From assembly GCA_030606095.1 (NCBI GenBank), contig JAUWHC010000030.1, positions 1 through 13,166 of the forward strand: DNA of 13,166 bases, in the 5' to 3' direction. The position numbers and the translations under genes are program-made. Shown here piece by piece: positions 6,725 to 13,166 of this stretch (within the stretch, counting starts at the first letter, position 1; each line of letters begins with the position of its first letter). Under the pieces are notes generated by a model. The model did not search any database and was not told the DNA's origin. It worked only from the letters and a program-made list of their open reading frames with translations. Source of the DNA: Promethearchaeota archaeon. GTDB taxonomy: Archaea; Asgardarchaeota; Lokiarchaeia; Sigyniarchaeales; SOKP01.

Positions 6725-7727
6725 ATCCTTTGATAATTAATTCTCCTAGCATAGTTTTAATATCAAAGGACCTTTGATCCTGAATTTCAGAGGCTCTCTT
6801 AATAAGAGAATGTATTTTGTTTGAGAATTGAGGAATAATTAACCGTATCAATCCTAACCTTTGTCGGGATTTACCCATTTCAGTACTAAATATTGCTTTT
6901 CCCAAACCATGTATAAATTGAAATGAATTTTCACAATCTAATAAAATATTCTCCGCATTCATTTTTTTAAGTAACCAAGCGCACCTATTTGCTGTTTGAA
7001 AAAGCGAATAGCTCATTGCGGAGATATTATCTAAATTTTCTTCCTTATCATTGGTGTTTTTCAAAATTTTCGATGCAATAAATCCCCCTTCTATGGTAAT
7101 ATGTGCGTATTTTAAATCAGGAATTGCAATAGAAAAATTGCTTAAAACTTTTCTTAGCTCCATAGATATATTTTCTGATAAATTTAGCGAAAAAGAAGAC
7201 ACTTTGAAATTAAAATTCTCATTTTCTTTAACATTGAAACCTTTTATTATGCTTTGAATACGTTGTTCATCAAATTGAACTAATGGTGGCTTAAAAGATT
7301 CGCCAGAAGTAATGAGAGTAGTTTTGATCTTTTTTAAACATTCACTAGTTTGTAAAAAAATCCCCCCTAAATTTGTATTTGGCTGAGCAGTAATTGCTAT
7401 AAAAAACTCGTGTTTATTATCGAGAATTCCTTGCTGTTGCAAAATCCTATTCAAAGAATAATGTATCGGACTATTAAGAGGAGCTATTAAAATTTTTGCT
7501 TTCTTTCCCTCTATTAAGATATATTTTAAATCGTTTGGATGTAAATGTATTCCAACGTTAAAGATCGCACTAGTCGCAGAACTAACGTTAAAGATTTCAT
7601 CTTTAGAAAACCAAACTCCGGCTGACTGAATTGGATTTCCATCTCTTTGAGTTAAAACCACATTCTCTACTCCTTTCAACTGTTTTATTTGATCCAGGTG
7701 AATACCTATCTTTTCTTTTAAATCCAT
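6723..7727 (-). CDS. Tandem roadblock/LC7-domain protein
   Basis: A protein of about 334 aa with two roadblock (MglB/LC7) folds. The first spans about residues 5-125: a helix, G-V-E-N-V-V-L-T-Q-R-D-G-N-P-I-Q-S-A-G, the long helix, then Y-I-L-I-E-G-K-K-A-K-I-L-I-A-P. The second spans about 185-315: D-L-K-Y-A-H-I-T-I-E-G-G-F-I-A-S-K, a helix, A-E-N-I-L-L-D-C-E-N-S-F-Q-F-I, and R-L-G-L-I-R-L-I-I. The linker is variable. Roadblock proteins bind and regulate Ras-like GTPases, usually as dimers, so a tandem copy could act as a built-in dimer. I prefer the ATG at 7727; an in-frame TTG at 7739 would add four residues and lies close to an AAGGA. It is first in the operon with the 298-aa protein and the MglA-like GTPase. 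Confidence 0.85.
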   Translation of the reverse strand: MDLKEKIGIHLDQIKQLKGVENVVLTQRDGNPIQSAGVWFSKDEIFNVSSATSAIFNVGIHLHPNDLKYILIEGKKAKILIAPLNSPIHYSLNRILQQQGILDNKHEFFIAITAQPNTNLGGIFLQTSECLKKIKTTLITSGESFKPPLVQFDEQRIQSIIKGFNVKENENFNFKVSSFSLNLSENISMELRKVLSNFSIAIPDLKYAHITIEGGFIASKILKNTNDKEENLDNISAMSYSLFQTANRCAWLLKKMNAENILLDCENSFQFIHGLGKAIFSTEMGKSRQRLGLIRLIIPQFSNKIHSLIKRASEIQDQRSFDIKTMLGELIIKG

Positions 7728-7838
7728 TTTAATTCGCAACGTTCCTTTTTTAAATTAGTATTTTTAAATTAAAACTTAGATTTTTAAACTACGAATATTT
7801 GTAAAACTAGCAAAACAAAAAAATTTAAAATGAACCCT

Positions 7839-7848
7839 TCTTATATGT
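7839..7848 (+). promoter_or_regulatory. Candidate TATA box for structured RNA / 16S leader
   Basis: TCTTATATGT has its TTATAT at 7841-7846. Archaeal spacing of about 25 nt would place a transcript start near 7867, at the 5' edge of the structured element, so it could drive that RNA and/or the 16S precursor. Confidence 0.4.
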
Positions 7849-7859
7849 TACTATAACAA

Positions 7860-7933
7860 ATCGCATCTTTACCGGTGTGAGCTTGGATTACGGTATGCAA
7901 CCGTTAGATGAAAAGTTAATTCACTGATGCGAT
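7860..7933 (+). ncRNA. Unidentified structured RNA, tRNA-like outline
   Basis: An 8-bp perfect terminal stem ATCGCATC/GATGCGAT (7860-7867 and 7926-7933) encloses a hairpin ACGGT-ATGCA-ACCGT (about 7890-7904). A second hairpin is TGAA-AAGTTAA-TTCA, with a 7-nt loop, just before the 3' strand. Size and arm order mimic a tRNA, but T-loop TTCRA, D-loop GG and U33 are absent, so it is not a normal tRNA. The GC-rich core stands out from its AT-rich flanks. It could be a separate small RNA, a decayed tRNA or a leader domain of the 16S precursor. Strand is chosen from the TATA position and the 16S direction. Confidence 0.45.
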
Positions 7934-8032
7934 ATAAAAAATGTAGTTATAGTTTAATCAATTATAACTGAAGAAAGTTTAATTAATAACCCTAAAAGTA
8001 AATTAATTCCAAATTTAAGAATAATTTGCGAC

Positions 8033-8039
8033 TAAACTC
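8033..8039 (+). repeat. Possible 16S processing stem, 5' strand
   Basis: UAAACUC in the leader can pair with GAGUUUG at 9575-9581 behind the 16S (7 bp with one U-G). Pairing of leader and trailer is how archaeal pre-16S is usually cut out at a bulge-helix-bulge. Only 7 bp is seen, so chance cannot be excluded. Confidence 0.3.
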
Positions 8040-8042
8040 AAT

Positions 8043-8054
8043 ATTTATTTACAT
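8043..8054 (+). repeat. 12-nt direct repeat flanking the 16S gene, copy 1
   Basis: ATTTATTTACAT occurs here, 5 nt before the 16S, and again at 9551-9562 immediately after its 3' end. The role is unknown; the A/T-rich composition makes coincidence possible. Confidence 0.5.
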
Positions 8055-8058
8055 AATT

Positions 8059-9562
<1,504 letters not shown>

Positions 9563-9574
9563 CTTAATTACTTG

Positions 9575-9581
9575 GAGTTTG
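9575..9581 (+). repeat. Possible 16S processing stem, 3' strand
   Basis: GAGUUUG, which can pair with UAAACUC at 8033-8039 across the 16S. It lies in the 78-nt spacer before tRNA-Ala. Confidence 0.3.
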
Positions 9582-9628
9582 TTATAAGAGTTATTAATTA
9601 ACTTTCAACCTTTTTTTTTAATCTTAAT

Positions 9629-9730
9629 GGGCCTGTAGATCAGTAGCAGATCGCTTGACACATAACTAGCAATTAGCTTGACGCGAGATTTGCACTCAAG
9701 AGGTCACGGGTTCAATTCCCGTCAGGTCCA
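9629..9730 (+). tRNA. tRNA-Ala (TGC) with intron, downstream of 16S
   Basis: The acceptor is GGGCCTG/CAGGTCC with discriminator A. The G3-U70 wobble is the alanine identity pair. The D-arm is GATC-AGTAGCA-GATC, the anticodon stem CTTGA/TCAAG and the T-arm ACGGG-TTCAATT-CCCGT. The anticodon TGC is at 9691-9693. The gene is 102 nt; a 30-nt insert in the anticodon loop leaves 72 nt. It lies 78 nt behind the 16S, the usual place of tRNA-Ala in archaeal rRNA operons, and is probably co-transcribed with it. CCA is not encoded. Confidence 0.93.
9660..9689 (+). other. tRNA-Ala intron (30 nt), likely at position 32/33
   Basis: Exon CUUG (9654-9657) pairs with intron CGAG (9684-9687) to form the 4-bp centre of a relaxed bulge-helix-bulge, with 3-nt bulges ACA and ATT cut after their second base. 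The mature loop becomes C-U-UGC-A-C with a proper U33. The intron carries a second copy of GCTTGAC, which duplicates the exon sequence at 9653-9659. Boundaries could shift by one base. Confidence 0.65.
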
Positions 9731-9731
9731 C

Positions 9732-9737
9732 TTTTTT
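9732..9737 (+). terminator. T-run terminator after tRNA-Ala
   Basis: Six T residues directly follow the tRNA, then CTC. Archaeal RNA polymerase stops at such T-runs without needing a hairpin. Its position argues that the 16S-tRNA-Ala transcript ends here and does not continue to a 23S. Confidence 0.5.
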
Positions 9738-9869
9738 CTCGCAAGATCGATAAAGCAACACAAAAATCTTTTACTTTTTTAAATTTATTATTAAGATATA
9801 AACTCATTTTATTAAAATCAAAAATCAGAACTTTTTTTAATTATTCTTTATATTCTATGAATAACAACT

Positions 9870-10025
9870 ATGAAGTTAATAAGTTATTTTGTAATTGTCA
9901 TTTTATTTCTATTTCAAGATTTAACTACAGAACAAGAAATCTTTAATTTCATATTAGTTTTCCTTGGGATTATTTTGTTAATCGTTATTTTAGTATATAT
10001 TTTGTTAACTTCAAGGCAAGAATGA
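9870..10025 (+). CDS. 51-aa two-segment membrane microprotein
   Basis: ATG to TGA encodes 51 residues. Residues 4-15 (I-S-Y-F-V-I-V-I-L-F-L-F) are hydrophobic. A polar stretch Q-D-L-T-T-E-Q-E follows, then a long hydrophobic segment of about 22-23 residues (about 25-47, I-F-N-F-I-L-V-F-L-G-I-I-L-L-I-V-I-L-V-Y-I-L-L), ending T-S-R-Q-E. This reads as a signal anchor or two-helix membrane hairpin. The family is unknown. There is no obvious Shine-Dalgarno. It ends 6 nt before the end of the convergent YchF-like gene and fills the otherwise empty interval behind the rRNA unit. AT-rich DNA favours hydrophobic frames by chance, so confidence is moderate. Confidence 0.45.
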   Translation: MKLISYFVIVILFLFQDLTTEQEIFNFILVFLGIILLIVILVYILLTSRQE

Positions 10026-10031
10026 TTCTTT

Positions 10032-11243
10032 TTATTTTGCTGATACAATTTTAATGACATCATTATGTCTTAATTCATAATTTTCTCCTAATCTCTTTTT
10101 GGTTCTCGCATCAATACCAAAAATAAAATGGTCAGCTAAATCAGTATGAATTTTATCGCGGACAAATTTTTTTAATAAGGTACCTTTTTTGACGAGGAAA
10201 GCGTCGGGGAGAACATTACCATTGTTATCTGTATATTTATTAATATCAGAAACGGGGTAAACACAGATTTGATTTAAAATGTTAAAAACAGCAAAATTTA
10301 ACGCTTTTTGAATCCCCGTTTCTTTTAACGAGTTAAGAATTATCTCTTGTATCTTATTTAACATCAGTGATTCTTTTTGGCTTAAATTTTGATCACCCAA
10401 GATATTAAAATTATCTGAACCAGGCAGATAAACAATCTTTTTTTCTTGGTGGTATTTTCTTAAAAAATATTCAGCTAAAGCACTACAAGGAATAACTTCT
10501 CCATCAAGTTTTTTTTTTAATTCAACAAAATTTTCCATACCATTTTCTTTATCAATTTTATTAGCTAAAATAAGAATAGGTTTTGAAAGCTCTCTTAAGT
10601 TTTTCGAAAAATTTAAAAGCTCATCATCTGACCACGATGCAGGGTTTTTATCTTCTAAATTTGTTTTTTTTAAAGCTAATCCAATTTGATGTCTTTTAAC
10701 TTTTATTCCCGAAAGCCTTTTATATAATTCTCCAACAAACTTTTTCTTTTCCCTAGCAAATAATTTTAAGAATTTGTTCCAATCTTCTCTTTCTAAGATT
10801 TGTTTAAACCACAGATTAATTTCATTTTCAAGGAATACAATATCTTCGTAAGGGTCATTTTCTCCGACTTTTATTCTTTTCCCGTTTTTATCGAGAGAAC
10901 CGCTAATATCAACTATATGGATAAGAACATCTGCTTTACTTAAATCGTTAAGGAATCTATTTCCCAGCCCTTTTCCCTTATGAGCGTCAGGAACTAAACC
11001 CGCAACATCGAGCATATTTATGGGAATAAAACGATTACCAATGATGCAGTAAGAATTTTTTGGATTATCCTTGACATTTAATTCTTTACAAACACATTTT
11101 AACTTTATATATGCCACTCCTTTATTCGGCTCAATGGTTGTAAAAGGTAATTCACTCACTTTTGCGTTTGTTAAGCATGCTGCATTTAAGAAAGTTGATT
11201 TTCCAGCACTAGGTTTTCCAATAATCCCTATTAAAAAACTCAT
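10032..11243 (-). CDS. YchF/Obg-family GTPase with TGS domain (archaeal type)
   Basis: A 403-aa translation-factor-class GTPase of the YchF branch of the Obg group; archaeal members are about 390-400 aa. G1 is GKPSAGKS (9-16), with switch I P-F-T-T-I-E-P-N-K-G (33-42). G3 is D-V-A-G-L-V-P (79-85), followed by H-K-G-K-G-L-G-N-R-F-L. G4 is N-K-I-D (228-231). Residues about 140-215 form the helical insertion typical of the family, and about 330-403 the C-terminal TGS domain. G4 is the guanine-specific N-K-x-D, unlike the N-x-x-E of ATP-using bacterial YchF and human OLA1, so GTP is the expected substrate despite the common name redox-regulated ATPase. It probably acts on ribosomes. Start ATG at 11243; it is a single gene. 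Confidence 0.92.
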   Translation of the reverse strand: MSFLIGIIGKPSAGKSTFLNAACLTNAKVSELPFTTIEPNKGVAYIKLKCVCKELNVKDNPKNSYCIIGNRFIPINMLDVAGLVPDAHKGKGLGNRFLNDLSKADVLIHIVDISGSLDKNGKRIKVGENDPYEDIVFLENEINLWFKQILEREDWNKFLKLFAREKKKFVGELYKRLSGIKVKRHQIGLALKKTNLEDKNPASWSDDELLNFSKNLRELSKPILILANKIDKENGMENFVELKKKLDGEVIPCSALAEYFLRKYHQEKKIVYLPGSDNFNILGDQNLSQKESLMLNKIQEIILNSLKETGIQKALNFAVFNILNQICVYPVSDINKYTDNNGNVLPDAFLVKKGTLLKKFVRDKIHTDLADHFIFGIDARTKKRLGENYELRHNDVIKIVSAK

Positions 11244-11750
11244 TATTTAATACTAGAATTCCAATTTCTTAAAATTTATTTATTTTTCTCTTGTTCATTA
11301 TATAATTTATTAACAAAACCATCAAATTTATCATAGTTCTTTATTTTAACCATAATAATTGAATCTTCTTCGCTTTTTTTATCATTATTAAATCAGTAGA
11401 ACTTAGTAGAAGGTAATCTTCTTTTTCTCTATTTTGTAAAATCTTATTTAAATTCTTTTTATTTTTCTGCCAATTTTTGCAATCAGTTTCAAACTCAAAA
11501 ATATGGACTTTAAATTTTTCAGGATCGTCTTCTGTTATATCATTTGAAGTATTTTAACGAGTTAAATTGATCTTTACCAAATGTTATCACAGTTTACTCA
11601 GTATAAATAATAATATATTATCGTATTTATATTAAAAATTATTAATATAATATAAAAAGACAAAAAAAATTCTTAAAAATAGAAGTTTCCTAAAAATGTT
11701 GATTTTTGTAAAATTTCTTAATTATCGGCTTACATTTTATCCAATTTTCC
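11244..11750 (-). other. Interval between YchF-like and HerA-like genes
   Basis: No intact gene. It holds a frameshifted gene remnant (11276-11590, listed separately) and, at 11591-11750, a very AT-rich stretch with no visible coding frame, likely the terminator of the HerA-like gene. Confidence 0.5.
11276..11590 (-). pseudogene. Frameshifted remnant of a ~104-aa protein gene
   Basis: Three consecutive frames join into one plausible protein. A GTG at 11590-11588 opens V-I-T-F-G-K-D-Q-F-N-S-L-K-Y-F-K, then TGA. The next frame continues N-D-I-T-E-D-D-P-E-K-F-K-V-H-I-F-E-F-E-T and on through Y-L-L-L-S-S-T-D-L-I. The first frame then resumes D-K-K-S-E-E-D-S-I-I-M-V-K-I-K and runs to a TAA at 11278-11276. 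The two shifts cancel, so the span is 315 nt (105 codons with the stop). Codon content is protein-like throughout. Either it is a decayed gene or there are two sequencing indels; the second shift is at an A-run, the usual error site. Family not recognised. Confidence 0.55.
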
Positions 11751-13154
11751 CTATTCCTTATATTTTTCAATCTCTTCAAAAAATCCTTCAGTTAACAATA
11801 ACTTATCGATAAACTTATCAAATTCCTCAACTTCTTTATCTTCCTCTTCCAATTTAACCGAACAAAGTTCGCAATAATCGGAGTTCTGCTTAATTTCTTT
11901 TCTACAAAACTTACAAAAACTTTTTTTCTCAACATTTTTATCTTCTAACGATTTCATGTCCTTCTGTGTTTCTTTTTGATTTCTTGTCCGTTCCAAAATC
12001 TCCTCGTTTTTTTCCACGATTTCTTCGTTTGATAACCAACTCCTCTTAATGTGTTCCGTTTCCATCGCGAATGGTTTCTCAATCGAGTTAACCCTAATTA
12101 GACATTGCCCCTTTTTTAACATCGATAAATATTCCTTCTGCCAATCTTTTATGTTTAGTAATTCTTGCATTAAGTCTTTTTGCATGTGTACTTGAAAAGA
12201 TACCAAAATACCGCAATTTGCTAATATTTCCCTGCTAATATTAGGGCGGGTCGCGAGCGAAATTAAACATTCTCCCGTTCCCCTCAACAACAACGCGATA
12301 TCCTCGATGTAGGAAGTGAGTTTTGTTCTGTTACTAAGTTCTTGGGGGACAAAATACTGTGCGTCCTCTATTATGGTTATATGTTTAATTCCCTCGTAAT
12401 TTTTACTCCCCGTTTCTATGTTCTTGTCCCATAAATATTTTAGTACCATGTTTAAAAAAAATAGGGCGTCTTCTTTTTCTCCCCCTTTGCGGATGATCGA
12501 GCTCAAGTCCAATAAAACTCTGTGGTTAAACAGCTCTTTCACGTTAAGACCGCTTTTCTTGTCGAATATGTTTTTTAACGTGCTTACAGAATAGCGACGG
12601 ATTCTATTTCTGATAGCTTGAACGCTTTTTTTCATGGTAAAATCTTCTTGTTTCGCGTAATATTTATCAAATTCGCTAAAAAACTTGTCCCAGTTCCTAT
12701 TTTCTTCTTTTGGACAAATTCCGTATAGAATGTCGATAAATACTTTTTCCATTTGAGGCGAATAATCGACATTTTCTAACAAACCCCCGCTTTCGAAGAT
12801 TTTAAACACCCGTTCTGCGTGAATGTATGGATCCGCCCCTTCAGGATCGAAAATGTTAATCGAAAAGTTCTCGCCTGGCTTTAGTATAAGCAAATTGTTA
12901 ATTTTCTCCTGTAAAAAGTGGTATTCTCCCTTAAATTCCGTTAAAAGAAATGGGATGTCGTATTTTTTAGTAAAATTCAACAAAAATTGCTGCAAAAAAT
13001 TACTTTTTCCCGTTCCCGTCGTTCCACATATAAACATATGTTGCGCTAAATCTTCAATATTGAGGTTGAATTTATACTTTACCTTGTTCTTATCGATTAT
13101 TCTTCCTATGTTTATATTTCCAATTTTGGACTCAGATTTTGAAGGACATTCCAT
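11751..13154 (-). CDS. HerA/DUF87-type P-loop ATPase with C-terminal zinc ribbon (start possibly upstream of window)
   Basis: A 467-aa ATPase of the HerA/FtsK group, DNA- or polymer-pumping hexamers. The N-terminal I-G-R-I-I-D (16-21) precedes Walker A GTTGTGKS (44-51). F-K-G-E-Y (74-78) follows beta 2. Walker B is H-I-T-I-I-E-D-A-Q (258-266). L-L-R-G-T-G-E (289-295) and S-L-A-T-R-P (299-304) fit the arginine-finger and sensor regions. After a charged linker comes a zinc ribbon (C414, C417, C428, C431) and an acidic tail, which are not part of classical HerA and may bind DNA or a partner. The frame stays open through four codons above the ATG to the edge, so the protein may be longer. No NurA is in view. 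It seems richer in C/G-ending codons than its neighbours. Confidence 0.82.
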   Translation of the reverse strand: MECPSKSESKIGNINIGRIIDKNKVKYKFNLNIEDLAQHMFICGTTGTGKSNFLQQFLLNFTKKYDIPFLLTEFKGEYHFLQEKINNLLILKPGENFSINIFDPEGADPYIHAERVFKIFESGGLLENVDYSPQMEKVFIDILYGICPKEENRNWDKFFSEFDKYYAKQEDFTMKKSVQAIRNRIRRYSVSTLKNIFDKKSGLNVKELFNHRVLLDLSSIIRKGGEKEDALFFLNMVLKYLWDKNIETGSKNYEGIKHITIIEDAQYFVPQELSNRTKLTSYIEDIALLLRGTGECLISLATRPNISREILANCGILVSFQVHMQKDLMQELLNIKDWQKEYLSMLKKGQCLIRVNSIEKPFAMETEHIKRSWLSNEEIVEKNEEILERTRNQKETQKDMKSLEDKNVEKKSFCKFCRKEIKQNSDYCELCSVKLEEEDKEVEEFDKFIDKLLLTEGFFEEIEKYKE

Positions 13155-13166
13155 AATTAATTCAAA

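Noticed and set aside
7051..7257. 68-codon plus-strand frame
   Set aside because: It is antisense to the tandem roadblock gene, whose second domain is well supported.
7860..7933. C/D-box or H/ACA guide RNA
   Set aside because: A CTGA D-like box precedes the 3' stem and AGATGA lies 12 nt upstream of it, but no RUGAUGA C box follows the 5' stem, and the pocket is too large for H/ACA. Left as unidentified.

Overview
This AT-rich window is archaeal and probably from an Asgard (Promethearchaeota) genome, perhaps Lokiarchaeia-like. The 16S rRNA has the archaeal 5' end and archaeal conserved blocks. The proteins include ribosomal protein eS17, a TFIIB-type factor, a UPF0148 zinc protein and an archaeal YchF-like GTPase with a TGS domain. 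Two tRNAs carry archaeal-type introns. Two MglA-like small GTPases and a tandem roadblock protein are the kind of content that is expanded in Asgard genomes. The AU-rich 16S helices suggest a mesophile. The phylum assignment is inference; the domain is firm.

Layout, left to right. 1-1046 (-) is the N-terminal part of a secreted, probably Ig-like surface protein that runs off the left edge; it is not an ATG-started closed frame and is easy to miss. Divergent from it are eS17 (1152-1349) and a UPF0148 protein (1385-1765). A tRNA-Glu(CTC) follows on the minus strand (1798-1906) with a 35-nt intron in its D-loop. A TFB paralogue (2192-3232, -) with a TTG start comes next, then a small helical protein (3466-3717, +), an MglA-like GTPase (3983-4663, +) and a 60-aa winged-helix-like protein (5023-5205, +).

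The core of interest is a tight minus-strand operon at 5218-7727. In transcription order it holds a tandem roadblock/LC7 protein, a 298-aa protein of unknown family and an MglA-like GTPase. Gene 2 follows the stop of gene 1 by 9 nt with an AAGGTGA Shine-Dalgarno; gene 3 overlaps gene 2 by 10 nt. This resembles an MglA/MglB-type GTPase-regulator pair with an additional, unrecognised partner.

7740-9737 is the rRNA region: a TATA-like promoter, a 74-nt tRNA-like structured element of unknown identity, the 16S leader, 16S rRNA (8060-9550), an intron-containing tRNA-Ala(TGC) (9629-9730) and a T-run. No 23S rRNA follows, so 16S and 23S are apparently unlinked here. Downstream are a 51-aa membrane microprotein (9870-10025, +), the YchF-like GTPase (10032-11243, -), a frameshifted remnant of a ~104-aa gene (11276-11590, -) and a HerA/DUF87-type ATPase with a C-terminal zinc ribbon (11751-13154, -) whose frame stays open to the right edge.
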